Of a DNA stretch of 64,000 nucleotides, positions 41,715-50,493 are shown piece by piece. Within the stretch, counting starts at the first letter, position 1. Each line of letters begins with the position of its first letter. The DNA is taken from NCBI RefSeq assembly GCF_900113335.1, contig NZ_FOOX01000005.1:1-64000 (forward strand). The letters run 5' to 3'. Made by a program: the position numbers and the translations under genes. This DNA is from Desulfotruncus arcticus DSM 17038. GTDB lineage: Bacteria > Bacillota > Desulfotomaculia > Desulfotomaculales > Desulfallaceae. The notes below the pieces were generated by a model. It worked only from the letters and a program-made list of their open reading frames with translations, was not told the origin of the DNA and did not search any database.

Positions 41715-42782
41715 GTGAATTTTAAAGGCAGCGTAGTTTTTCTTTGCAGTTTGGCATTTATCTTGGAAACATTGGGTACTAACAAAAGTGCGATGAAAAT
41801 TGTTAACAAAGCATTGGCTAAAGACCCCCACAATAAAGAATTAAATCTAAAAGCAAGTAGATTAAATCTCAAAGGAGGACAGGTCGACAAGGCGGTAACA
41901 CATTGGAAAAAAGCTGCAGGACCCGAAAATATAGGCAGTTTCTTGTACTGGTTGGACAAAACCAAAAAAACCAGTAGAATTGGCCAGGCAACGCCTGATC
42001 ATAACCTAAAAAACAATAATCCATGGGATGATTTGGCAGGTGTAGTTAGAAAATGGCCGGTAAAACAGCCGGTATTAAATGATGTCGGATTGGGATTACT
42101 TGAGCGAGGCTACATTAGAGAAGCACTGCAAATATTCTTGCAAGATCTTAAAACCAGTAAAAATGATGCTTATCTATTGTTTAACACCGCCTTGGCTTAT
42201 AGTAAGCTGGACGATCACGCTATAGCGTTAGAATATTATATTAAAGCCCAGAGAGCAGGGTTAAACAGCCTTGAACTGCTAAATAATAAAGGGTATAGTT
42301 TATTTTGTTTAAACAGATTTGAGGAAGCGCAAACTTGTTACGAACTAGCTCGCGGTCTTGCTCCCAATGATTATATCGTATTAAATAATTTGGCAGCCTG
42401 TTATGTTAAAACAAAACAATTAGACAAAGCTGAGAGTTGCTTTATTGCTGCTGTCAGAAATAATCCCGGCGATGCTCTTTTAATTAACAATTTAGCCATG
42501 TGTTTAGATATTTACGGCAAGTCCAAAGAGGCCATAAGACAATATGAAAAGGCTTATTCAATTGAGAGAGATATAGGTAATAAAAACAGAATATTAAAAA
42601 ATAAAATTCATTGTCTGATAAAACTTAATAGATACGAAGAAGCATTGGAGCTTTGTGAATTAATTTTGTCAAAGTACGATGACAATGAGATCTGGGGAAT
42701 TCAAGCAGACTTGTTGAATGAGTTGGGAAGGACCGGTGAGGCTGCTGAAAGCTATCGAAAAGCGTTGGGTTTGGTAGGTTAA
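41715..42782 (+). CDS. TPR-repeat protein
   Basis: A 355-residue protein with several tetratricopeptide repeats. A first pair spans residues 15-75 (ALAKDPHNKELNLKASRLNLKGGQVDKAV), and a run of five or more covers residues 105-355 (for example LLFNTALAYSKLDDHAIALEYYIKAQ and VLNNLAACYVKTKQLDKAESCFIAAV). The short N-terminus VVFLCSLAFIL may be a weak membrane anchor. TPR proteins are protein-binding scaffolds; no partner is evident. GTG start with AAAGGGGTG upstream. Confidence 0.85.
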   Translation: MNFKGSVVFLCSLAFILETLGTNKSAMKIVNKALAKDPHNKELNLKASRLNLKGGQVDKAVTHWKKAAGPENIGSFLYWLDKTKKTSRIGQATPDHNLKNNNPWDDLAGVVRKWPVKQPVLNDVGLGLLERGYIREALQIFLQDLKTSKNDAYLLFNTALAYSKLDDHAIALEYYIKAQRAGLNSLELLNNKGYSLFCLNRFEEAQTCYELARGLAPNDYIVLNNLAACYVKTKQLDKAESCFIAAVRNNPGDALLINNLAMCLDIYGKSKEAIRQYEKAYSIERDIGNKNRILKNKIHCLIKLNRYEEALELCELILSKYDDNEIWGIQADLLNELGRTGEAAESYRKALGLVG

Positions 42783-42783
42783 G

Positions 42784-42814
42784 AAACGGGTGCGAAAAAG
42801 CACCCGTTTTTTGT
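42784..42814 (+). terminator. Terminator after the TPR gene
   Basis: AAACGGGTGC (42784-42793) pairs with GCACCCGTTT (42800-42809), then TTTGTTT. Confidence 0.9.
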
Positions 42815-42931
42815 TTATTCTTTTAAGCAGGACGAACCGCAAAAATATAGAAATATTCAAAGTATTAATGTCGAGTTATAATAGTTTAAAACAATATATG
42901 TTATTTTTTTGGAAGGAGCGAGTTTAGACAT

Positions 42932-43492
42932 ATGGTTGACAGGGAAAAAGTTGAAGTTGCAGTAAAAATGATTTTAGAAGCCATTGGCGAAGATCCCGAA
43001 AGGGAAGGTCTAAGGGAAACGCCGGCCCGGGTCGCAAGAATGTACAGTGAAATTTTCTGTGGACTTTGGGAAGATCCACAAACACATTTGTCCAAAATGT
43101 TCTCTGAAGAACATGAGGAAATGGTTTTAGTTAAAGACATTCCTATCTATTCAATGTGTGAACATCATTTACTTCCTTTTTATGGTAAAGCCCACGTGGC
43201 CTATATCCCCCGCAAAGGAAATGTGACAGGCTTATCTAAATTAGCGCGTGTTGTAGAAGGGTTTGCCAAGCGACCTCAATTACAGGAAAGATTAACCAGC
43301 CAAATTGCGGACACAATTATGAAAAAGCTCAACCCGCATGGTGTCATTGTTGTCATTGAAGCTGAGCATATGTGTATGACCTTGCGCGGCGTTAAAAAAC
43401 CGGGATCAAAAACAATTACATCAGCGGTCCGCGGACAGTTTCAACGCAGTGAGGCTACAAGAGCTGAAGCTTTTTCATTAATCGGGAAATAG
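42932..43492 (+). CDS. folE: GTP cyclohydrolase I
   Basis: A 186-residue FolE-type GTP cyclohydrolase I, complete. [20 protein letters not shown] is the N-terminal family motif. The zinc site is formed by Cys in [20 protein letters not shown] and the later [14 protein letters not shown]. It makes dihydroneopterin triphosphate from GTP, the first step to tetrahydrofolate. GGAAGGAGCGAG precedes the ATG. It forms a short series with the YpmA-like and surE genes. Confidence 0.97.
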   Translation: MVDREKVEVAVKMILEAIGEDPEREGLRETPARVARMYSEIFCGLWEDPQTHLSKMFSEEHEEMVLVKDIPIYSMCEHHLLPFYGKAHVAYIPRKGNVTGLSKLARVVEGFAKRPQLQERLTSQIADTIMKKLNPHGVIVVIEAEHMCMTLRGVKKPGSKTITSAVRGQFQRSEATRAEAFSLIGK

Positions 43493-43509
43493 CGGGGAGG
43501 AACATTAAC

Positions 43510-43698
43510 ATGGGTAATGAAGATTTTAAACAAGACAAATTAATTCCAATTGCACAAAGATCATTTGCTTCTTATGAAGAAATGTACAGAATTGTAGATT
43601 TCTTAAATAAAACTTTGAAAGAGAAATATAATATAATGTTTGGTCTTACCAAAAATAATAAAGACGGTTCTATGGTAATAACTATTTATGAATTTTAG
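43510..43698 (+). CDS. YpmA-like (DUF4264) small protein
   Basis: A 62-residue protein. YEEMYRIVDFLNKTLKEKYNIMFGLTKN followed by a short closing strand MVITIYEF fits the DUF4264/YpmA family of about 55-65 residues. Its function is unknown. GGGGAGGAACATTAAC precedes the ATG. It lies between folE and surE with short gaps, so one operon is likely. Confidence 0.7.
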   Translation: MGNEDFKQDKLIPIAQRSFASYEEMYRIVDFLNKTLKEKYNIMFGLTKNNKDGSMVITIYEF

Positions 43699-43718
43699 AT
43701 TTCACTCGGAGGTAAAAA

Positions 43719-44501
43719 ATGCGCATCCTTATTAGCAATGACGATGGAATTCAGGCCGAGGGGCTTATAAAGCTTAAGCAAGCTCTAGACCCCTTGGGCG
43801 AAGTTCTTGTCGTTGCCCCTGACCGCGAAAGAAGCGGGACAGGTCACGGTATAACGGTTCATAAACCCTTAAGGCCCAAGCAGGTTAATTTTAACGACGG
43901 TACAACTGGCTGGTCCGTCAACGGCACCCCGGCCGACTGTGTTAAGCTGGCTATTGAAGCGCTGCTGGACAAGACGCCGGATATTGTTATATCGGGTATA
44001 AACCGGGGCGCCAATTTAGGTACTGACGTTTTATATTCCGGCACCGTTTCCGCTGCAATTGAAGGTATAATTAACGGCATTCCCTCGGTAGCAATCTCTC
44101 TGGCAACATACGAAAATAAAGATTTTAAGTATGCAGCCCGGTTCGCCGCCAGAGTAGTATCCATACTATCGAAAAATAAGCTGCAAAGTGGATGCTCTTT
44201 AATCAATATTAATATCCCCCAGGGCTCACCTAAGGGTGTCAAGGTGACACGCTTAGGCAACAGACGCTACGAAAATGTATTCCATAAAAGAATTGACCCG
44301 CGGGGAGGAGTTTATTACTGGATGGCCGGTGAGCCTAAAGACATGATACCGGAAAAACCGATACTTGACGCAGATACAGATTTTGATGCCGTTAATAATG
44401 GTTTCATTTCAGTAACACCATTGCATTTTGATTTGACTTACTTTAATGGCATAGGGGAAATGGAAAAAATAATTGGCTTAATGGGAGAGCCTTTGTTATA
44501 G
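43719..44501 (+). CDS. surE: 5'/3'-nucleotidase SurE
   Basis: A 260-residue SurE. SNDDGIQAEGL at residues 6-16 holds the paired metal-binding aspartates (Asp8, Asp9). APDRERSGTGHGITVHKPL, VNGTPADCV and VISGINRGANLGTDVLYSGTVSAA are conserved blocks of the family. It dephosphorylates nucleoside monophosphates. CTCGGAGGTAAAA precedes the ATG. Its end overlaps the convergent flippase gene by 6 nt, with no terminator between. Confidence 0.96.
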   Translation: MRILISNDDGIQAEGLIKLKQALDPLGEVLVVAPDRERSGTGHGITVHKPLRPKQVNFNDGTTGWSVNGTPADCVKLAIEALLDKTPDIVISGINRGANLGTDVLYSGTVSAAIEGIINGIPSVAISLATYENKDFKYAARFAARVVSILSKNKLQSGCSLININIPQGSPKGVKVTRLGNRRYENVFHKRIDPRGGVYYWMAGEPKDMIPEKPILDADTDFDAVNNGFISVTPLHFDLTYFNGIGEMEKIIGLMGEPLL

Positions 44502-46061
44502 ATTCTTAAATCTAAAAATTTTTTTAAATTTCTCCTTATCTTGATTATTAATTCCACCGCTAATAAGCATTAAAACCATGTAAACACCGCTGCCTAAAAA
44601 AAGAGAGGCAAATAAAATAAAACCTTCACTCATACCGCAGGTGTTTAAAAAAACCTTAACGTAATTTATTACAGCATACATACCCATGGAACAGGTTACC
44701 GGTTTGATTACATTATCCCGCAAGCCTATAGAAAAGCCCGTTATTCTTTGCAGGCTGAGCGTATTTAATACTGCCATAATAATAAAGCTTGTTCCTATGG
44801 CTATAGCACTCCCCTTAATACAAAGTTCAGGTATAGCTGTAAGAAAATAAATCCCAGTTATACTAACCGTGGAGGATAAAAGCAAATTTTTAAAAGGTAT
44901 ATCTGCCCTGCCAATTCCCTGTAGTATGCCGGTTATGGCCTGCTGCAAATATAAAAAAGGACCTGACAACGCCAATATCTTTAAACTGGCTCCTGCCATG
45001 GGATAACCAAATAAAACACCACATAGCTCGTCCGCAAGAATAAGAAAGAAAACTGCTGCAGGTACACCAACCTGCATGACAATACGAACGGCATCTATAA
45101 TCCTGATCCTTACCAAGCTAAGATTTTTTAAAGCCACAGCATCGGACATTGCCGGTACCAAAGCCGTAGCCAGAGCTATTGTTACTACGCCGGGAATAAA
45201 TAGTAATGATTCTGCTATGCCAACCAATTGACCATATTCCTTTGTTGCTTGTGATAGTGACAGACCTGAAACATAGAGCCTTTGCGGAATCATTACAGCC
45301 TGCACTGACATCAGTGCCGTTGCCACAAAACGGGTGAGCGTGACCGGTATGGCCAGGTTAAAAATTCTGGTCAGCATATCTTTTAAACCAAAGCTGACTG
45401 AATTCCCAAACATTAACCGCGGCCTGTGTCTTGAATATATACTCAGCATAAAAATTAACCCGGTCAATTCTCCAACTACTACTCCCAAAGACAACCCCAC
45501 AGCGGCATATTCAATTCCACGAGGGAGCATTAGTGAGGCAAAAAACAAACCGATACAAACTCTGACTAATTGTTCTATAGTCTGTGTAACAGCTGTTGGC
45601 CCCATTTGCTGCAACCCCTGAAAGAACCCCCGAAACGCAGAACTTATAGATACTATTAATACACCGGGAATCAAGCATAAAAAACAATTATACACTTTGG
45701 GGTTGGCGAAAATATGATTTTTAAAAAAGGGAGCACCAACAAGCAGCAGGGTGGTAAAAAAAATACTTGAACCCGCAAGTAATAAAAACGATATTTTAAA
45801 AATCCGGTAAGCACCGGATAGATTTTTTTTAGCCACTTCTTCGGCAACCAACTTTGAAATAGCCAGTGGTATACCGGCAGTTGCCAAAACAAGAACCATA
45901 ATATATACAGGGAAAACCATATTAAACAGCCCAACACCCTCAGGGCCGATTAAGCGCATCATCCCAATTTGGTAGAGGAAACCAACCAAACGGTTAATTA
46001 AACCTGCAGCGAGTAATACCATAGCACCCTTTAAGAAAGAACTATTAGCCAAGTCAACCAC
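44496..46061 (-). CDS. SpoVB-family polysaccharide/lipid II-type flippase
   Basis: A 521-residue membrane protein with 14 predicted helices of the MATE/MVF (polysaccharide biosynthesis) superfamily. The N-terminus FLKGAMVLLAAGLINRLVGFLYQIGMMRLIGPEGVGLFNMVFPVY is the SpoVB signature. The family moves lipid-linked cell wall precursors across membranes; SpoVB is needed for spore cortex. Several paralogues per genome are common, so stage V assignment is not certain. Ends over the surE stop. Confidence 0.88.
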   Translation of the reverse strand: MVDLANSSFLKGAMVLLAAGLINRLVGFLYQIGMMRLIGPEGVGLFNMVFPVYIMVLVLATAGIPLAISKLVAEEVAKKNLSGAYRIFKISFLLLAGSSIFFTTLLLVGAPFFKNHIFANPKVYNCFLCLIPGVLIVSISSAFRGFFQGLQQMGPTAVTQTIEQLVRVCIGLFFASLMLPRGIEYAAVGLSLGVVVGELTGLIFMLSIYSRHRPRLMFGNSVSFGLKDMLTRIFNLAIPVTLTRFVATALMSVQAVMIPQRLYVSGLSLSQATKEYGQLVGIAESLLFIPGVVTIALATALVPAMSDAVALKNLSLVRIRIIDAVRIVMQVGVPAAVFFLILADELCGVLFGYPMAGASLKILALSGPFLYLQQAITGILQGIGRADIPFKNLLLSSTVSITGIYFLTAIPELCIKGSAIAIGTSFIIMAVLNTLSLQRITGFSIGLRDNVIKPVTCSMGMYAVINYVKVFLNTCGMSEGFILFASLFLGSGVYMVLMLISGGINNQDKEKFKKIFRFKNL

Positions 46062-46302
46062 CCCAAAATTTACTAAATTATGTTTATGTGGGTTACAATT
46101 AAAATATTTTTCAAACTACACAGGAATTTAAAAACAGTTCGTAGAAAAAGTAAAAGTTAGTAGAAACCCGTATTTGCTGCGGCCAGGGAGCCCTTGTGGG
46201 CTATTTTTGTGTCTAAAACCAATTTAAGGAATTTTTTGCAGCAGATAAAGTATAGAAAAAGGGTTGGAGGGAAACCATTATTTACAAAAGGAGGCAAGTA
46301 TC

Positions 46303-48327
46303 TTGAAGAATTATAGTACCGAACAGCTGCGTAATATTTGCATTGTTGGCCATGGTGGCGTGGGAAAAACATCTCTGGTTGAAACTATGCTTTTTAATAC
46401 TGGGGTTATAAATAGAATTGGCCGGGTTGAAGACGGGACAACCGTTGCTGATTACCATCCTGAGGAAGCACAGCGTCAATCCACCGTTCACACCAGTTTG
46501 ATCCCCATTGAAATAAATAACACTAAATTAAATTTAATGGATACCCCGGGCTTTTCCGACTTTATTGGCGAGGTCAGGGGGGCACTTCGAGTAGCCGATA
46601 CCGCCATGTTTGTTCTTTCAGCAGTTGACGGGGTACAAGTACAGCATGAATTAATTTGGAAATCCGCCCAGAAGGCCAATATGCCCAAGGTTGCTTTTAT
46701 CAATAAAATGGATCGGGAAAATGCAAGCTTCAGCAAATTAATGGATGATTTAAACGCTAAATTTGGTGCCATTTTTACACCAATTAATTTCCCCATTGGT
46801 GATGGCCTTGAATTTAAGGGAACAGTTGATGTTCTTACTCAAAAAGCTTATGAGTATGACGGTGATGGCAAAGCTAAAGAAGTAGCAATCCCTGATAACC
46901 TGCAGGACCAGCTGGAAGAGTACCGGGAAAAGCTAATTGAAGCAGCCGCCGAGGGCGACGATGACCTGACCATGAAATACCTGGAAGGGGAAGAATTGAC
47001 ACCGGAAGAGATTGTCAACGGCTTACAAAAAAGTATTGCCGACGCCAAAGTCGTTCCTGTCCTTTGTGGTTCTGCAACCAAAAATATGGCCATAAATGAC
47101 CTAATGATATTTTTAGCCCAATACTTACCCGCACCTAAATGTGAAGAAGGGCCATTAGCCGCCTTGGTATTTAAAACCCTAGCTGACCCCTATGTGGGCA
47201 GAATGAATTTCATCCGTGTATTCCGGGGCACCTTAAAGGCAGACTCACAAGTATATAACATTATCAAAGAAAAGAATGAAAAAATCGGCCAGATACTTTA
47301 TGTGCGCGGCAAGAATTCCGAGCAAACCCCGGCAGTGCCATGTGGAGATTTGGCTGTAGTTGTAAAACTAACAGATACAGCTTCCGGCGACACACTTTGC
47401 GATAAGGATAAAAAGGAAAAACTTGATGGTATCGATTTCCCGGTACCCAACTATACACTGGCTATTGCGCCTAAGAGTAAAAACGACGAAGACAAATTAG
47501 GAGATGCAGTAAATAAGCTTTTGGAAGAAGATCCTTCTCTAAAAGTTGACAAGAATGTCGTAACCAAGCAAACCATTTTAACTGGAATTGGGGAAGCTCA
47601 CGTTAACATCGCCATTAGCAATCTTAAACGCCGTTACGGTGTAGATGTAACCGTGGAAGAACCCAAGGTTCCCTATCGCGAGACAATACGCTCCAAAGTG
47701 GAAGTGGAAGGTAAGCATAAGAAACAATCCGGCGGTCGCGGGCAGTACGGGCACGTTTGGATTCGTTTTGAGCCACTGGCTGAAGGAGATTTTGAATTTC
47801 ATGAGGAAGTGTTTGGCGGTGCTGTGCCGCGCAACTATTTCCCGGCTGTAGAAAAAGGTTTAAGAGAATCCCTACTGGAAGGTGTCCTCGCCGGCTATCC
47901 CACTGTTGGCTTAAAAGCCACGCTTTATGACGGATCTTATCACAATGTTGACTCTTCGGAAATGGCATTTAAAATAGCTGCATCACTGGCATTTAAAAAG
48001 GCAGTACCTAATGCCAAGCCTGCTCTGCTAGAGCCCATTAACTACGTGGAAGTAACAGTTCCCGACGAGTTTATGGGCGATATAATCAGCGACTTTAACA
48101 CCAAACGCGGACGTGTTCTTGGTACCGATCAGGTTGAAGATGGAACGGTTATCAAGGCCCATGTTCCCCAATCTGAAATGTTCAAATACGCCAATGACCT
48201 AAAGTCTATGACTCAGGGCCGCGGCCAGTTCAAAATGGAGTTTTATAGCTATGAAGAAGTTCCCGCCAAGCTTGCCGAGGATATAATTAAAAAAGCTAAG
48301 GCGGAAGCTGAAGCTGAAGGAAAATAA
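46303..48327 (+). CDS. Elongation factor G-like translational GTPase
   Basis: A 674-residue EF-G family GTPase. The P-loop reads GHGGVGKT (residues 16-23) rather than the AHIDAGKT of canonical EF-G. The G3 motif DTPGFSDF and G4 NKMD are present. Domain IV contains KKQSGGRGQYGHVWIRFEPL, and GRGQFKMEFYSYEEVP closes domain V. The altered P-loop and slightly short length (canonical about 690) suggest the EF-G2/FusA2-type paralogue rather than the housekeeping factor. TTG start at 46303 behind AAAGGAGGCAAG; an ATG at 46264 overlaps that site. Confidence 0.88.
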   Translation: MKNYSTEQLRNICIVGHGGVGKTSLVETMLFNTGVINRIGRVEDGTTVADYHPEEAQRQSTVHTSLIPIEINNTKLNLMDTPGFSDFIGEVRGALRVADTAMFVLSAVDGVQVQHELIWKSAQKANMPKVAFINKMDRENASFSKLMDDLNAKFGAIFTPINFPIGDGLEFKGTVDVLTQKAYEYDGDGKAKEVAIPDNLQDQLEEYREKLIEAAAEGDDDLTMKYLEGEELTPEEIVNGLQKSIADAKVVPVLCGSATKNMAINDLMIFLAQYLPAPKCEEGPLAALVFKTLADPYVGRMNFIRVFRGTLKADSQVYNIIKEKNEKIGQILYVRGKNSEQTPAVPCGDLAVVVKLTDTASGDTLCDKDKKEKLDGIDFPVPNYTLAIAPKSKNDEDKLGDAVNKLLEEDPSLKVDKNVVTKQTILTGIGEAHVNIAISNLKRRYGVDVTVEEPKVPYRETIRSKVEVEGKHKKQSGGRGQYGHVWIRFEPLAEGDFEFHEEVFGGAVPRNYFPAVEKGLRESLLEGVLAGYPTVGLKATLYDGSYHNVDSSEMAFKIAASLAFKKAVPNAKPALLEPINYVEVTVPDEFMGDIISDFNTKRGRVLGTDQVEDGTVIKAHVPQSEMFKYANDLKSMTQGRGQFKMEFYSYEEVPAKLAEDIIKKAKAEAEAEGK

Positions 48328-48330
48328 TCA

Positions 48331-48360
48331 TCAAGGGCTGGATATATGTCCAGCCCTTGA
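48331..48360 (+). terminator. Terminator after the EF-G-like gene
   Basis: TCAAGGGCTGGA (48331-48342) pairs with TCCAGCCCTTGA (48349-48360), a perfect 12-bp stem. Only a weak T-rich tail follows. Confidence 0.8.
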
Positions 48361-48463
48361 CTCTATATTAATTTTGGTTAATAATAAAAATATTACAACT
48401 TGCATATTAAGTTTTTTTATGTTAGAATTTTTATTGCATCAAAAACAGGTTTGCTTTCACAAT

Positions 48464-48538
48464 TGGGGCGTAGCCAAGCGGTAAGGCACCGGACTCTGAC
48501 TCCGCCATTCGTTGGTTCAAATCCAACCGCCCCAGCCA
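48464..48538 (+). tRNA. tRNA-Gln (anticodon CTG)
   Basis: Acceptor TGGGGCG pairs with CGCCCCA, the anticodon loop is CTCTGAC with anticodon CTG, and CCA is encoded. It is five bases from the next tRNA, so the two share a transcript. Confidence 0.94.
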
Positions 48539-48543
48539 GAAAA

Positions 48544-48619
48544 GGGCCATTAGCTCAATTGGCAGAGCAGGCGACTCTTAATCGTCAGGTTGAAGGTTCG
48601 ATTCCTTCATGGCCCACCA
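48544..48619 (+). tRNA. tRNA-Lys (anticodon CTT)
   Basis: Acceptor GGGCCAT pairs with ATGGCCC, the anticodon stem GGCGA/TCGTC holds the loop CTCTTAA with anticodon CTT, the T-loop is TTCGATT, and CCA is encoded. Confidence 0.95.
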
Positions 48620-48631
48620 TAATATAACCTT

Positions 48632-48660
48632 AAAACTGGGCTTTTTAAGCCCAGTTTTTA
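48632..48660 (+). terminator. Terminator after the tRNA pair
   Basis: AAAACTGGGCT (48632-48642) pairs with AGCCCAGTTTT (48648-48658), followed by TT. Confidence 0.88.
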
Positions 48661-48675
48661 ACTAGTTTAGCTTTT

Positions 48676-49092
48676 TTAGCGTGCTAATTTCTTTTGGGCC
48701 AGCAGTTGCACATCATGTTTGACAACTTTAAGCAGTACATAATCCAATTTATCGTCCATGTCGGATAGTTTCAACATAACCTGGTTGTACCTATCATCTT
48801 GAAGCCGGTTTGCATCAAATAAGACTCTGATTTTATTAATAACTTCATCCTCAATACGTATTTCCAGCTGATCGACTTTTGATTCCAACTTATCCATACG
48901 GGACTCAATTTTATCCATACGAGACTCAATACGGGCTTGTCCTTCAGCTAAATTCCTTTGCCCTTCAACTAAATCTTTTTGTCCTTCAGCTAAATTCCGT
49001 TGTTCTTCAACTAAATTCTTTTGCCCTTCTGTAAGCGCTTGAAGTTGCTTTAAAACCAAGCCTTGAAACTCCTCATTGGTCACGTATCTCAC
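48676..49092 (-). CDS. Coiled-coil hypothetical protein with internal repeats
   Basis: A 138-residue protein. Residues 20-55 repeat a seven-residue unit of the type L-x-E-[EG]-Q-[RK]-[ND] (LVEEQRN, LAEGQKD, LVEGQRN, LAEGQAR), then ESRMDKI/ESRMDKL and KVDQLEIRIEDEV. The regular heptads mean a long coiled coil, probably oligomeric. The C-terminal third looks like a helical cap. Proteins of this type are common in Firmicutes, sometimes near phage or mobile genes, with no known role. The strand is opposite to the tRNA pair. Confidence 0.7.
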   Translation of the reverse strand: MRYVTNEEFQGLVLKQLQALTEGQKNLVEEQRNLAEGQKDLVEGQRNLAEGQARIESRMDKIESRMDKLESKVDQLEIRIEDEVINKIRVLFDANRLQDDRYNQVMLKLSDMDDKLDYVLLKVVKHDVQLLAQKKLAR

Positions 49093-49234
49093 ATCCCTTC
49101 ATTTTGGTTCTCTTTCCATCCTGATCTAATCGCTTCTTCGGCTTCTGCAGAGGTAATTTACGCCTCTTGAAAAATTTTACCACATCTAGTGTTATATTAA
49201 AATCATTTGGGATGCTTTCCTAAAATACAAGAAG

Positions 49235-49268
49235 CAAGAAGCGTTGCAATGACTTGCAACGCTTCTTG
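49235..49268. terminator. 15-bp perfect hairpin downstream of tRNA-Trp
   Basis: CAAGAAGCGTTGCAA (49235-49249) pairs perfectly with TTGCAACGCTTCTTG (49254-49268) around TGAC. On the minus strand it lies 9 bp after tRNA-Trp and may end that transcript. Confidence 0.75.
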
Positions 49269-49276
49269 TTTCTCTC

Positions 49277-49352
49277 TGGCAGGGGAGACAGGACTTGAAC
49301 CCGCAGCATTCGGTTTTGGAGACCGACGCTCTACCAATTGAGCTACTCCCCT
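49277..49352 (-). tRNA. tRNA-Trp (anticodon CCA)
   Basis: Read on the minus strand: acceptor AGGGGAG pairs with CTCCCCT, the D-arm is TAGCTCAATTGGTAGAGC, the anticodon loop is CTCCAAA with anticodon CCA, and CCA is encoded at 49277-49279. Confidence 0.95.
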
Positions 49353-49500
49353 ATAATATAATTATAATTAGCACAGCAAAGATATTATAAATTAATATTT
49401 TAACTCAGTCAAGGGAAATATGTGGTCCATAAAGGATTTTTGGGAACCTAAACGAATATATTTAACTATAGATAGCTTATTATTTTTGGGAGGTGGCTAA

Positions 49501-50433
49501 ATGGGCCCCAAAATAGGCGTTTTATGTGGTGGTCTTTCTGCAGAAAGAGAAGTTTCATTAAAAACAGGCGAGGCTATTTATAAAGCTCTTTTAAAGAATA
49601 AATATAATGCTGTTAAAATTGACGTAGATAAAAACATTGCAGAGAACTTAAAAATAAATAACATTGAATTAGCCTTTGTGGCTTTACACGGAAAATACGG
49701 AGAAGACGGTACTATCCAGGGTCTTTTGGAAATTTTAGGTATACCTTATACCGGTTCTGATGTTTTAGCCAGTGCAACGGCCATTAATAAAATTGCGACT
49801 AAAAAAGTTATGGCTTATGAAGGGATTCCAACTCCCGGCTATTTTGCAGTTTCACGGTGGGAATATACCAACAACCCCGGTTCGATTGCCTCCCAAATTG
49901 AAAAACTTGGTCTGCCAGTGGTCGTTAAAGCGGCAACTCAGGGGTCAACAATAGGCATATCTTTTGTCAACACAAAAGAACAAATAAGCAACGCTTTTGA
50001 AGATGCATTTAAATATGATGATAATGTCTTGGTGGAAAAAATGATCGACGGAATCGAAATTACTGCATCCGTACTTGGTAACGAAAGCCCACAAGCACTT
50101 CCACTTATTGAAATTGTATCAGCCACAGGGATATATGATTATAAAGCCAAGTATACAGTAGGTTTAAGCGACCACATTATCCCCCCTAGAATTAATAATG
50201 AATTACAAGAAAAGATAAAAACGCTGGCAATTAGGACTTATCAAGCTGTGGGGTGTAGGGGGTTAGCCAGGGTGGACTTCATGGTTGATGCGTCTGGAAA
50301 AGCATATGCATTAGAGGTCAATACCATCCCCGGCATGACTGAGACCAGTCTGTTTCCTGATGCAGCAAAAGCCGCCGGAATTTCCTTTGAAGCGTTAGTT
50401 AAAAAGCTCGTCGATTTAGCTGTCCCCAAATAA
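49501..50433 (+). CDS. ddl: D-alanine--D-alanine ligase
   Basis: A 310-residue ATP-grasp ligase. KIGVLCGGLSAEREVSLKTG is the Ddl start, VALHGKYGEDGTIQGLLEILGIPYTGSDVLASATAINK follows, VVKAATQGSTIGIS is the ATP-binding loop, and LARVDFMVDASGKAYALEVNTIPGMTETSLFP closes the active site. It joins two D-Ala for the peptidoglycan stem. The short type (about 310 residues) is the DdlB form. GGGAGGTGGCTAA precedes the ATG. Confidence 0.96.
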   Translation: MGPKIGVLCGGLSAEREVSLKTGEAIYKALLKNKYNAVKIDVDKNIAENLKINNIELAFVALHGKYGEDGTIQGLLEILGIPYTGSDVLASATAINKIATKKVMAYEGIPTPGYFAVSRWEYTNNPGSIASQIEKLGLPVVVKAATQGSTIGISFVNTKEQISNAFEDAFKYDDNVLVEKMIDGIEITASVLGNESPQALPLIEIVSATGIYDYKAKYTVGLSDHIIPPRINNELQEKIKTLAIRTYQAVGCRGLARVDFMVDASGKAYALEVNTIPGMTETSLFPDAAKAAGISFEALVKKLVDLAVPK

Positions 50434-50459
50434 ACGGAATCCAAGCAGATTCCGTTTTA
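50434..50459 (+). terminator. Hairpin after ddl
   Basis: ACGGAATC pairs with GATTCCGT around CAAGCA, then TTTAT. Confidence 0.75.
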
Positions 50460-50493
50460 TAAAAACCAAATGGACAGGCAGGAGGTAATTGCT

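Noticed and set aside
48920..49060. CRISPR-like or tandem DNA repeat on the minus-strand coiled-coil gene
   Set aside because: The repeats are in-frame heptad codons of a coiled-coil protein, not a spaced array.
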